This document shows, one piece after another, positions 14,499 to 22,672 of a stretch of DNA of 28,242 nucleotides (positions are counted from its first letter, which is position 1; every line of letters begins with the position of its first letter). The notes under the pieces were generated by a model that did not search any database, was not told the DNA's origin, and saw only the letters and a list, made by a program, of their open reading frames with translations. Source of the stretch: an uncultured Lachnospiraceae bacterium (GTDB lineage Bacteria > Bacillota > Clostridia > Lachnospirales > Lachnospiraceae); NCBI GenBank assembly GCA_902496125.1, contig CABUZU010000012.1, positions 1-28,242 on the forward strand, given 5' to 3'. The position numbers and the translations under genes were made by a program.

Positions 14499-16181
14499 TT
14501 ATGAGTAATACGCAACCTTTATTAGCTCCTCCATCGTTGTAATTTTTTTCTCTACTAATTCAATTCCACTTTCTTTTAACGTTTTCATTCCTTGGTTTGA
14601 AACCGCATAGTCTTTTAATTCTTCAACAGTTGCACCATCTAAAATCATTTCACGAACGGTTCTATCAATATTTAAAATTTCATGAATGGCAATTCGGCCC
14701 TTATATCCTGTATAGTTACAAGCTGGGCATCCTTTTGCCTTCATCACCTTTGGAATCTTATGCCCGACAAACTGTTCCTCTTCCTGTGTCATTTCAACCT
14801 CTGTTGCACATTCTGGGCAAATCTTTCTCATCAGTCGTTGTGCAACGACTCCAACTAAGGAGCTTGCAATCATATAGCGTTCCAATCCCATATCAGAAAG
14901 TCGAATAATCGATGAGCAAGCATCGTTTGTATGAAGGGTACTAAATACCAAATGTCCAGTAATCGCTGCTCGAACAGAAATTGTTGCGGTTTGTGTATCA
15001 CGAGTTTCTCCTACCATAATGATATCTGGGTCTTGACGAAGAAGAGCTCTTAGTCCTGTTTCAAAGGTAAGTCCAGCTACATTATTTACCTGCATCTGAT
15101 TGATTCTTGGTACATTTTTTTCTACAGGGTCTTCAATCGTAGAAATATTGACCTTTCTTTTTGAAAGCTCTTCTAAAACCATATAAAGAGTTGTAGACTT
15201 ACCAGAACCAGTAGGTCCAGTAAGATAGATAATTCCATTTGGAGATTTTAACATCTGGCTAAATTTTTCATAAGTTTCCTCATTCATTCCATAAGAATGT
15301 TCATGTTCAATGACGGAATTAGAAGCTAATAGACGAAGCACTGCCTTTTCTCCAAATACAGTTGGAATGACCGAAACACGGATGTTGATTAAATTTCCTT
15401 CAATATTGGTACGAAAATGTCCATCTTGAGGGATTCTTTTCTCTGCAATATCTAAATCTGCAATAATTTTAATTCTAGCAATCAACGAATGGTGAAGACT
15501 CTTTTGAAGGGTTACATATTCTACTAACACCCCATCAATACGCATACGCACGATTGTCTGCTTCTCAAATGGCTCGATATGAATATCACTGGTATTCGTC
15601 TCATAAGCACGACTGATTAGGCTATTTAAAAGATTGACAATTGGTGTATCATCGTCATCTCCTTCTTCTACTTCAATCTGCGTAATCGTTTCTTCTACAC
15701 TTCGATTTGCCTTATGAGCTGCCTTTCTTGCTGAAACTTCTGAATAGTAATAGCGAATAGCCCTCTCTAATGGCTTACTTTCTGTTAAAAGAAGTTGTAA
15801 TTGCAATCCTGTAAGCTGCCTAATATCCTCAATCGCATAAAGATTCATCGGGTCATTTACCGCTACCGTTAACACATTGTCTTCACGGTCTATCGCAAGC
15901 ATATCATATTTTTCGGCAAGCTGTTGTGGGATTAACCCTACCGCTTCAATATTAATCGTCACCGTAGAAATATCAATAAGCTTTAGATGCAGTCTTTGTG
16001 CTAATGCCTGTAACACCTGTCTTTCGGTGATTGCACCTAATTCAATTAATACCGCACCAATTCGTTTACCCTTATTTTGCTTTTGATAATCAAGTGCTTC
16101 TTCTAATTGTTTTTGCGTAATATATCCATATTCTAATAGCACATCACCAATTCGTACATTTTTAATACTTGATGTTTCCAT
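14499..16181 (-). CDS. pilB: Type IV pilus assembly ATPase PilB (GspE family)
   Basis: This 560-residue cytoplasmic motor hydrolyses ATP to drive pilin polymerisation. Residues 10-60 carry two copies of an RIG..L....G.IT..Q...AL pattern, the MshEN-type c-di-GMP-binding motif. The motor domain has Walker A GPTGSGKST (322-330), Asp-box residues around DIEDP-like STIEDPVE (347-354), Walker B in DPDIIMVGETRD (384-395), and a His box in STLHTND. A C4 zinc site is formed by C455, C458, C485 and C488. It is an extension-type ATPase; no PilT-like partner is in the window. The gene is last in the pilus operon, three bases after pilO, with GGGG upstream of the ATG. Confidence 0.95.
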   Translation of the reverse strand: METSSIKNVRIGDVLLEYGYITQKQLEEALDYQKQNKGKRIGAVLIELGAITERQVLQALAQRLHLKLIDISTVTINIEAVGLIPQQLAEKYDMLAIDREDNVLTVAVNDPMNLYAIEDIRQLTGLQLQLLLTESKPLERAIRYYYSEVSARKAAHKANRSVEETITQIEVEEGDDDDTPIVNLLNSLISRAYETNTSDIHIEPFEKQTIVRMRIDGVLVEYVTLQKSLHHSLIARIKIIADLDIAEKRIPQDGHFRTNIEGNLINIRVSVIPTVFGEKAVLRLLASNSVIEHEHSYGMNEETYEKFSQMLKSPNGIIYLTGPTGSGKSTTLYMVLEELSKRKVNISTIEDPVEKNVPRINQMQVNNVAGLTFETGLRALLRQDPDIIMVGETRDTQTATISVRAAITGHLVFSTLHTNDACSSIIRLSDMGLERYMIASSLVGVVAQRLMRKICPECATEVEMTQEEEQFVGHKIPKVMKAKGCPACNYTGYKGRIAIHEILNIDRTVREMILDGATVEELKDYAVSNQGMKTLKESGIELVEKKITTMEELIKVAYYS

Positions 16182-16184
16182 AGA

Positions 16185-16835
16185 TTATTCCCCCGTATCT
16201 TCATCATACATATAGACTTCTAAATTCAATGTCAACACACTCGTTTTATCTAATTTAAGCTCTCCTGTCGTATTGTCACTATTTACTGTTTGTAATTCAC
16301 TAGACCAATTATAAGCAGTAATACGAATCGAAGGATAATCCCTTGCTAAGGTATCAATGACCTGTTGAAGCGTATTTCTTTTACCTGTCGCGGTTACTGA
16401 GACGCTTGCCGCGTAAATTCCTGTTGAGATTTCTTCTTTGTCTTCTGTAACATCTTTTCCATAAGGCTTTAACTCTACCTCATCGGTTCCAACCTGAATA
16501 TCTAAATCCCTTGAAAATACACCATAGTCTAACAATAAATCGGTAATCATCTTATCAATTTCTTCACTCTTCATCATTGGATAGAAATTAGCAACCGATT
16601 TTTCTAAATCCTTTGAAAGCGTATCATAGACTTTCTTAGAAGAAGTAGAAAGTCCTACCTTTTGTTCTAAATCACTTTTTTGCTCTTGTGCAACGCTAAG
16701 CTTTTTTGATACTTCTAGATTTGCAACAACTAAAGGACGAATTACTAAGAACCCAAATCCCACTACAATTACAAAAATTGCTAGGAAATATAGAAGCTTT
16801 TTATCGTGTTGTGTTATTTTTAGCTCTAATTTCAT
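16185..16835 (-). CDS. pilO: PilO-like pilus alignment protein
   Basis: The product has 216 residues. One membrane helix lies at about residues 14-35 (LLYFLAIFVIVVGFGFLVI). A coiled-coil stretch follows (LEVSKKLSVAQEQKSDLEQKVG), then a small alpha/beta domain ending in strands with VLTLNLEVYMY. This is the PilO/GspM architecture, and its position directly after the PilM-PilN fusion fits. PilO normally pairs with PilN to form the inner-membrane alignment platform. Sequence conservation in this family is low, so the call rests on topology and gene order. It is separated by three bases from the gene on each side, so it is tightly co-translated. Confidence 0.75.
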   Translation of the reverse strand: MKLELKITQHDKKLLYFLAIFVIVVGFGFLVIRPLVVANLEVSKKLSVAQEQKSDLEQKVGLSTSSKKVYDTLSKDLEKSVANFYPMMKSEEIDKMITDLLLDYGVFSRDLDIQVGTDEVELKPYGKDVTEDKEEISTGIYAASVSVTATGKRNTLQQVIDTLARDYPSIRITAYNWSSELQTVNSDNTTGELKLDKTSVLTLNLEVYMYDEDTGE

Positions 16836-16838
16836 CTG

Positions 16839-18326
16839 TTAGTTCTCCTTCTTATCATGTCCTGCACCCTGTGATAGATAGCAAATTACATTAATTTGAT
16901 ATACCTTGCTATCTTCTAAATAATTATAACCGGTATATTCTACATCCTTAAAAATCTCTTCATTTCGAAGTGCTAAAACATATTGGTGGATTTTATCTAC
17001 ATCAGAAGCAGTTGTAAGTACTTGTAAAATACCTGTTTCTGCTTCAAAGCTTGTCACTTCAATATCGGCATAGGAAGATGCACATTTTTCTAATACCTTA
17101 ATGACCTTACTATTCGCAATCGGATAGGATTTGATATTTTCATTGATTTCATTGACCTTATCTACTTTCTTTTCCAATGTGCTTTCCTTTTCTTGTAAAC
17201 TGTCATATTCTTGTCCAGCATCTACAATCGACGTATTGGTATTATAGGCATCTAATTTATCTAATCTTCCTTTTAAAACGGTATAGCGAACCCCTAGTCC
17301 AATACTGATAACCACTGCAATACTAAATAAAACAATAATCGGTGTAATCGCCTTTAGCGTTTCTTTTTTCTTGTGTTCTTTTTCGGGGTCTCTTAAATAC
17401 TGCGTATATAAATCAAGTTGCTTCTTTAACGAAATCAGTCCACCCACTGCATAAACACAGTTTGAAAACTTCTTATATCCATCTAGGCTTTCCTTTAAAA
17501 AGACCGTTCCTGTTCCATCTAGGATGGAAACCGAGAGCGTCTGACTTACCTCTAAGATACTTTGCTCACAAAAGGATAGTTCATCATCAAAAATCCCACC
17601 TAAATAGACATTCGTAATTCGTTCTTTAAAATGTTGTGCCTGTGCAAATTGTAGTAAATTACTGACAGACCTTGCTACCTCAGCTCCGAACCCAAAGGTT
17701 CCTCTGTCATTAAAAATACGACTTCTACTTGAATATTCATAAACTCCATCGATAAACAAGAAGTTTGTCATGTTCATATCGTCTAAAAGCTGTACAATGC
17801 AAGCTCCCTTTTTTACTTTCGGCAACTGTTGTAAAATACGAATCGCACAACCATTTGCACTGTCAATTGAACTAATCGAAATTCCTAATGAGGAAAACAT
17901 CTGTATATGCTCATCTAAAAAGCTTTTCTCAACCATTGTTGCAAAAATCTTAGAGCTTTTTTTTCGTTCATCCTTTGACAAAACAAAGAAATTGTAGACT
18001 GGATTTTTCGTTCGCTCTACATCAGAAAACTCTCTTGAAATATAATTTAAAATCTCTTTATCCGACATCTCTGGAAGTTCCATCGTACGATTTACAAATT
18101 GGGAACTGTTAATCACTAATGAAATTCCCTTCTTCGGTAAACGGTTCATCTCCCAAAATTCCTTTAGATGACTTAAAAATTCCTCTTGGTCTGTTACAAT
18201 ACCATTGATAATACTACCCTCAGGAGCTAGGGTTAGATAAATATTGTCAACCTGTACACCGTTCTTTTTTTGCTCCCCAGTTAAAACCTTAATACTATTA
18301 TTCGATAAATATACTACTGTACTCAT
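16839..18326 (-). CDS. PilM-PilN fusion protein (pilus inner-membrane platform)
   Basis: The product has 495 residues from ATG 18326. Residues 1-305 look like the actin-like PilM domain (MSTVVYLSNNSIKVLTG at the start; GIFDDE and YAVGGLISL near the end). A basic linker and one membrane helix at about 327-346 follow. A coiled-coil segment (360-400) and a small domain with FEAETGILQVLTT, the PilN layout, complete the protein. Normally PilM and PilN are separate; a fusion mirrors GspL of type II secretion. The frame extends 36 codons further back into pilC, but AGGGGG sits five bases before 18326, so I use that start. It follows the pilC stop by 16 bases and precedes pilO by three. Confidence 0.82.
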   Translation of the reverse strand: MSTVVYLSNNSIKVLTGEQKKNGVQVDNIYLTLAPEGSIINGIVTDQEEFLSHLKEFWEMNRLPKKGISLVINSSQFVNRTMELPEMSDKEILNYISREFSDVERTKNPVYNFFVLSKDERKKSSKIFATMVEKSFLDEHIQMFSSLGISISSIDSANGCAIRILQQLPKVKKGACIVQLLDDMNMTNFLFIDGVYEYSSRSRIFNDRGTFGFGAEVARSVSNLLQFAQAQHFKERITNVYLGGIFDDELSFCEQSILEVSQTLSVSILDGTGTVFLKESLDGYKKFSNCVYAVGGLISLKKQLDLYTQYLRDPEKEHKKKETLKAITPIIVLFSIAVVISIGLGVRYTVLKGRLDKLDAYNTNTSIVDAGQEYDSLQEKESTLEKKVDKVNEINENIKSYPIANSKVIKVLEKCASSYADIEVTSFEAETGILQVLTTASDVDKIHQYVLALRNEEIFKDVEYTGYNYLEDSKVYQINVICYLSQGAGHDKKEN

Positions 18327-18342
18327 ATATCCCCCTAATTCG

Positions 18343-19542
18343 TTATCCTTGTGCTCCAATTGCCTTATAAGAACCATAAATTGGTTGAATAACCGAAATA
18401 ATAATAAATCCAACAATGACAGCCATAACAACAATCATTACAGGCTCTAAATAAGAAACAAGTCTTGCAATTGCTCGTTCTGATTCGAAATCTAGCATAT
18501 CTGCTATGGAATCTAACATCGAATCTAATTTACCAGTCTCTTCTCCTACCAAAATTGCCGAAGTTAATTTACTAATAAATCCATCAATTTTTGATAATCC
18601 CATACTAAGACTTCCGCCAGACCTTACAAAACTAATCACCTCATCAAACTGGCTTTCAATATATAGATTCCCCGTTGTTTTCTTTGCAATATTTAAACAA
18701 GCAACAATTGGAAGACCGGATGCGTACATCGAACTTAAAGTACGGGCAAAACGAGCAGTATAAATGGTTTTTAACAACCTACCAATAATTGGAAGTTTTA
18801 ATAAAAACTTATCCTTTCTCAATCGTACACTTGGTACCTGGAATAGATACCTTAACAACACATAAAAAAGAATCACACCTATTATTAAAAAAATCCAATA
18901 ACTAGAGACAAAATTACTAATTCCTAATAAGATTTGTGTCGTTAACGGCAATGTCTCCATCTGGTCAAATAAATTCTTAAATTGTGGAATGACATAGGTC
19001 ATAATAATGGTTACAACTGCAACAATTAACACACATAAAATCTTTGGATAGACCATTGCACTTTTTATCTTACTATTTAATCGAAATTCCTTGTCATAGT
19101 GAATGGCCATCCTCATTGCAGTCGTATCTAAATTTCCTGCATTTTCTGCCGAACGATACATATTGATAAATAAAGTAGGAAATGCTCCTGTTTGCTCTTC
19201 TAGTGCATCAGAAAGCGAAATTCCTTGGCGAACAAGACGCAGTACATTTTCATAAATCTGTCTTTCCTTTGGCTTTAAGTCCTCTTCTTTAATAATAATA
19301 TTCAATGCACGAACCAATGTAACGCCAGAACCTAGAAGCGTTCCAATTTGCCTTGAAAACTCACTAATCTGCTTTGCCTTTAATGGCTTATAGCTTTTTA
19401 CCTTATTCGTCTCCTGTGCTGAAATTAGAAATTTATTTTCTTCTTTTAGACGAATATGTAATTCTTCTTGCGTACTAGCCTTCATTATTCCAGTAATCTT
19501 TTTACCATTTTCATCTTTTGCTTTATATTTATACTTTGGCAT
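18343..19542 (-). CDS. pilC: Pilus assembly inner-membrane platform protein PilC (GspF family)
   Basis: The product has about 399 residues and two copies of the GspF domain. The first starts near FSRQIGTLLGSGVTLVRALN and the second near ARFARTLSSMYASGLPIVAC. Three hydrophobic segments are present: around LCVLIVAVVTIIMTYVIP, around YWIFLIIGVILFYVLL and at the C-terminus. PilC couples the PilB motor to pilin addition. A GTG at 19551 could also serve, but AAGGTG lies six bases before the ATG at 19542, which gives the usual MPKYKYKAKD start. The gene sits between the prepilin peptidase and the PilM-PilN gene in the pilus operon. Confidence 0.94.
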   Translation of the reverse strand: MPKYKYKAKDENGKKITGIMKASTQEELHIRLKEENKFLISAQETNKVKSYKPLKAKQISEFSRQIGTLLGSGVTLVRALNIIIKEEDLKPKERQIYENVLRLVRQGISLSDALEEQTGAFPTLFINMYRSAENAGNLDTTAMRMAIHYDKEFRLNSKIKSAMVYPKILCVLIVAVVTIIMTYVIPQFKNLFDQMETLPLTTQILLGISNFVSSYWIFLIIGVILFYVLLRYLFQVPSVRLRKDKFLLKLPIIGRLLKTIYTARFARTLSSMYASGLPIVACLNIAKKTTGNLYIESQFDEVISFVRSGGSLSMGLSKIDGFISKLTSAILVGEETGKLDSMLDSIADMLDFESERAIARLVSYLEPVMIVVMAVIVGFIIISVIQPIYGSYKAIGAQG

Positions 19543-19568
19543 CTTCTTCACCTTCTTTACTCATCATT

Positions 19569-20327
19569 CTATAGTCCGTATAATGCTAAATACCAATTAA
19601 CAAGGGAATTTCCCCATAAAATAGAAACCGCCATACCAATACATAAAAACGGACCAAATGCAAAATGGTCTTTTCTGTCTTTTTTCTTCGTCATTAATAA
19701 AATAGCTCCATAACTTCCACCAAGCATAATGGCAATAAAAGTAGCAATTAACTCTAATTTAACACCCAATAAGATTCCACAGGCTGCCATTAATTTAATA
19801 TCACCACCACCAAATGCTCCTGGAATCACTAATGCTAAAACAAGCATTGGTACACTAATGACAAAAATCCCTAAGATTCTAGAGAACAAAGATGGTTGTG
19901 TAAAAATTCCAAGCGATACTAAGCCAACGACCAAGCTTATTATAACAAATTCATTTGGAATTTCCATAGTATCTTGGTCAATTAATGCAATTACTGTTAA
20001 CAAGGAAAAAAAGACAAATAATAAAGCCATTTTCGGTGTATAACCATAATAGTATAACAATAGAATCAGACACACTCCACCTAATAGCTCTACTAATGGA
20101 CTTCGAATGGAAATCTTTGCATGACAATATTTACATTTCCCACCCAAAATAAACCAACTAAATATTGGAACCATGTCCCATAAATACAAACGATGACCAC
20201 AAGACTCACATTTGCTCATTCCCTTTACAAAAGAGATTTTTCTTGGGAAACGATAGACTACAACATTTAAAAACGAAAAAATGCTTGCGCCCATCATACC
20301 AATTACTAAAACTAAAATTAATTCCAT
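19569..20327 (-). CDS. pilD: Prepilin peptidase / N-methyltransferase (A24 family)
   Basis: This 252-residue polytopic membrane aspartic protease cleaves the pilin leader after Gly and methylates the new N-terminus. The N-terminal cytoplasmic domain carries the four-cysteine zinc site C40, C43, C65 and C68. The first catalytic aspartate lies in IDQDTMEIPNE (about 117-119) and the second in GGGDIKL (D176), matching the GxGD rule. The usual methyltransferase region (FSFLNVVVYRFP) is also present, so both activities are expected. The gene lies directly after the pilin gene, beyond a terminator hairpin, and has a ribosome site AAGGGA before its ATG. Confidence 0.95.
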   Translation of the reverse strand: MELILVLVIGMMGASIFSFLNVVVYRFPRKISFVKGMSKCESCGHRLYLWDMVPIFSWFILGGKCKYCHAKISIRSPLVELLGGVCLILLLYYYGYTPKMALLFVFFSLLTVIALIDQDTMEIPNEFVIISLVVGLVSLGIFTQPSLFSRILGIFVISVPMLVLALVIPGAFGGGDIKLMAACGILLGVKLELIATFIAIMLGGSYGAILLMTKKKDRKDHFAFGPFLCIGMAVSILWGNSLVNWYLALYGL

Positions 20328-20341
20328 ATGTTCCCTTACTA

Positions 20342-20370
20342 AAAATAGGAGCGCTATCCGCTCCTATTTT
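20342..20370 (-). terminator. Terminator or attenuator between pilin and prepilin peptidase genes
   Basis: AAAATAGGAGCG and CGCTCCTATTTT form a 12-base stem with a five-base loop. On the minus strand it ends in TATTTTTAG. Its place between pilin and machinery genes suggests most transcripts stop here and a minority reads through. Confidence 0.85.
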
Positions 20371-20380
20371 ACTTCTTATC

Positions 20381-20866
20381 CTACTTCACTTTATAGCTTG
20401 TCTTACCCTTAAAAGCATTGACAGGAAGACTACTTACCCAAGAGCCATTTACTAGATACATCGTAATTCCATTCTCTACATATTCTGCTCCTACAATGGT
20501 GTAAGCCTTATGTAACTGCGATGCCATTGGATTCTTACCAAGACTTGAAATTGATACATCGGTATAAACAACAAATGAATCACACTGAACATCTGCTAAA
20601 TTTTCTAAAATCTCTGTACCTGTATCCTTTAATACACTATTGATATCGGTAATATCCGAAGCATAGTATTCTGAAAACTGTGCCTGCGTTGCGGTCAATG
20701 CAGATTTCGCATCTAATACAATCTGCTTTTCCTTCGCCTTATCAATATATCCTAAAAGTGCCGGTACTAAAATTGCAGCTAAGATTGCTAAAATTACCAA
20801 TACTACAATTAATTCTACTAAAGTAAAACCTTTTTTATCTTGTCGTAATTTTTTTATTTTCTTCAT
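20381..20866 (-). CDS. Type IV pilin (class III signal peptide)
   Basis: The product has 161 residues. A 13-residue basic leader ends in KKG, followed by FTLVELIVVLVILAILAA. Cleavage is expected after G13, giving F14 as the mature N-terminus and E18 as the essential Glu5. The hydrophobic helix continues to about residue 38 and a C-terminal globular part follows. Only one cysteine (C95) is present, so the Gram-negative type disulfide loop is absent. It is the first gene of the pilus operon, with a strong promoter and AGGGG ribosome site, and is followed by a terminator hairpin. This makes it the likely major pilin; a pseudopilin role cannot be excluded. Confidence 0.95.
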   Translation of the reverse strand: MKKIKKLRQDKKGFTLVELIVVLVILAILAAILVPALLGYIDKAKEKQIVLDAKSALTATQAQFSEYYASDITDINSVLKDTGTEILENLADVQCDSFVVYTDVSISSLGKNPMASQLHKAYTIVGAEYVENGITMYLVNGSWVSSLPVNAFKGKTSYKVK

Positions 20867-20905
20867 TTTTTCAACCCCTATCTTTCTAACTTTTAAATCA
20901 GCTTT

Positions 20906-20934
20906 AGTATAGCATACCCAAACTAGGGGTGCAA
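20906..20934 (-). promoter_or_regulatory. Promoter of the pilus operon
   Basis: On the minus strand TTGCAC (20929-20934) and TATACT (20906-20911) are exactly 17 bases apart, with TGC directly before the -10 box (extended -10). The leader to the pilin ATG would be about 33 bases. Confidence 0.8.
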
Positions 20935-20964
20935 TCTCATTTTAATAAAGTTTGACTTCTTTCG

Positions 20965-22590
20965 TTATTCCTTATCCGTTGTCATCATCTTAACTACTAC
21001 TAAAGTAACAACCATAAGAATAATTCCAATTAATAAACAAATTAATACATTTCGAATAAATCCAGCAAAGATATAAGTAATACAAGATACTGCTGCTACC
21101 GTAATTGCATAAGGAAGCTGCGTTGATACATGGTTGACATGATTACACTGTGCACCTGCCGATGCCATGATTGTAGTGTCTGAAATTGGAGAACAATGGT
21201 CTCCACAAACTGCACCTGCCATACAAGCGGAAATCGAAATAATCATTAAAGTTGGATTGGTCTTTGCAAATGCTTCTACTACGATTGGAATTAAGATACC
21301 AAAGGTTCCCCAAGAAGTTCCTGTTGCAAATGCTAAGAAACATCCTACTAAGAAGATAATCGCTGGTAAGAAGCTTACCAGTCCACCTGCTGCAGAATTA
21401 ACAAGTGCTGCTACGTATTCCTTCGCACCAAGGCTATCGGTCATTGCCTTTAATGTCCAAGCAAAGGTAAGAATTAAAATTGCTGGTACCATTGCTTTAA
21501 ATCCTTCTGGAATACAATCCATAGACTCTTTAAATTTTAAAACTCCACGAACTGCATAAAAGACAATCGTAATTGCCATTGCAAAGAAACTTCCAAGCAT
21601 TAATCCAACCGAAGCATCACTGCTTGAAAATGCCTCTACAAATCCAGTACCTGAAAAGAATCCACCCGTATAAATCATACCAATAATACAACAAACAATT
21701 AATACGAATACTGGAAATACTAGGTCAATTACCTTACCCTTTGAATTACTTTCCTCTGCTACTGCATCTGCATAAGGTCTATCCGGTGTCGTATAGATAT
21801 CACCCTTTCTCGCATTCTTCTCATGAGTTGCCATCGGACCATAGTTGATATTTAAAACAATAATTGTAACCATTGCTACTAACGTAAGAATTGCATAGTA
21901 ATTATATGGAATTGCACGAATAAAAACGGAGAATCCATCTTCTCCTTTTACAAATCCAGTAACTGCTGCTGCCCAAGAAGAAATTGGTGCAATAATACAG
22001 ACAGGTGCTGCGGTTGCATCAATTAAATAAGCAAGCTTCGCTCTTGAAATATTGTGCTTATCCGTTACCGGTCTCATTACACTACCAACCGTTAAACAGT
22101 TAAAATAATCATCTACGAAGATTAACACACCAAGTGCAACTGTTGCAAGTTGTGCTCCAATTGGACTCTTAATATGTTCACTGGCCCACTGACCAAAAGC
22201 AGCAGAACCTCCTGCTTTATTCATCATACAGACCATAATTCCTAGAATTACTAAGAATACTAAAATACCCATATTGTATTTGTCTGATAATACACCGACA
22301 ATTCCATCTTTAAATACATGAAGAACTGTTCCTTCAAATTTAAATCCGGAATAGAACAATCCACCCATTGTAATTCCAATAAATAAGGAACTGTATACCT
22401 CCTTGGTAATCAATGCCAATACAATCGCAACAATTGGTGGAATCAATGCCCAAAACGTTGCATACATACTAGGAATATATTTTGCTTTTTCCTCTGCTGC
22501 AAAGACCGTCATATTACTACACAGTAAAACTGCAAGTGCCAATGCGACCAATGCAAAAATTAACCTTTGTCTCTTTTTCACGTTTTTCAT
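20965..22590 (-). CDS. nhaC: NhaC-family Na+/H+ antiporter
   Basis: The 541-residue polytopic membrane protein has more than ten hydrophobic segments. NhaC-type signatures are visible: VDDYFNCLTVGSVMRP near residue 160, IAPISSWAAAVTG near 200, FATGTSWGTFGILIPI in the second half, and GDHCSPISDTTIMAS near 460. Proteins of this kind exchange sodium for protons, or sometimes organic ions, across the membrane. The N-terminus has an extra hydrophobic stretch that ends in TVFAAEEKAKY and looks like a cleavable signal peptide. The gene stands between a terminator and the pilus promoter, so it is probably monocistronic. Amino acid or dicarboxylate exchange is an alternative, as NhaC relatives include such carriers. 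Confidence 0.9.
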   Translation of the reverse strand: MKNVKKRQRLIFALVALALAVLLCSNMTVFAAEEKAKYIPSMYATFWALIPPIVAIVLALITKEVYSSLFIGITMGGLFYSGFKFEGTVLHVFKDGIVGVLSDKYNMGILVFLVILGIMVCMMNKAGGSAAFGQWASEHIKSPIGAQLATVALGVLIFVDDYFNCLTVGSVMRPVTDKHNISRAKLAYLIDATAAPVCIIAPISSWAAAVTGFVKGEDGFSVFIRAIPYNYYAILTLVAMVTIIVLNINYGPMATHEKNARKGDIYTTPDRPYADAVAEESNSKGKVIDLVFPVFVLIVCCIIGMIYTGGFFSGTGFVEAFSSSDASVGLMLGSFFAMAITIVFYAVRGVLKFKESMDCIPEGFKAMVPAILILTFAWTLKAMTDSLGAKEYVAALVNSAAGGLVSFLPAIIFLVGCFLAFATGTSWGTFGILIPIVVEAFAKTNPTLMIISISACMAGAVCGDHCSPISDTTIMASAGAQCNHVNHVSTQLPYAITVAAVSCITYIFAGFIRNVLICLLIGIILMVVTLVVVKMMTTDKE

Positions 22591-22616
22591 TACCTTTCTT
22601 AAAAATTCTCACCACA

Positions 22617-22645
22617 AGTGTAACAAAAAAAGAGAGATTTTGCAA
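22617..22645 (-). promoter_or_regulatory. Possible nhaC promoter overlapping the upstream terminator
   Basis: On the minus strand TTGCAA (22640-22645) and TACACT (22617-22622) are 17 bases apart. The -35 box lies in the loop of the terminator hairpin and the spacer contains its T-run. The fit is moderate, but there is little other room for a promoter. Confidence 0.35.
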
Positions 22646-22654
22646 TCTCTCTTT
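22629..22654 (-). terminator. Intrinsic terminator after the YczE-like gene
   Basis: AAAGAGAGATT and AATCTCTCTTT form a perfect 11-base stem with a four-base loop. On the minus strand the T-run has seven bases. It separates the YczE-like gene from nhaC. Confidence 0.9.
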
Positions 22655-22672
22655 GTAAATTTTATCAAATTA

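Noticed and set aside
18327..18434. 36-codon N-terminal extension of the PilM-PilN frame
   Set aside because: It overlaps the end of pilC, encodes an unrelated Leu-rich stretch, and the internal ATG has an AGGGGG ribosome site and the normal PilM start.
21167..21559. Plus-strand open frame of 130 codons opposite nhaC
   Set aside because: Antisense shadow of a conserved transporter; no start signals.
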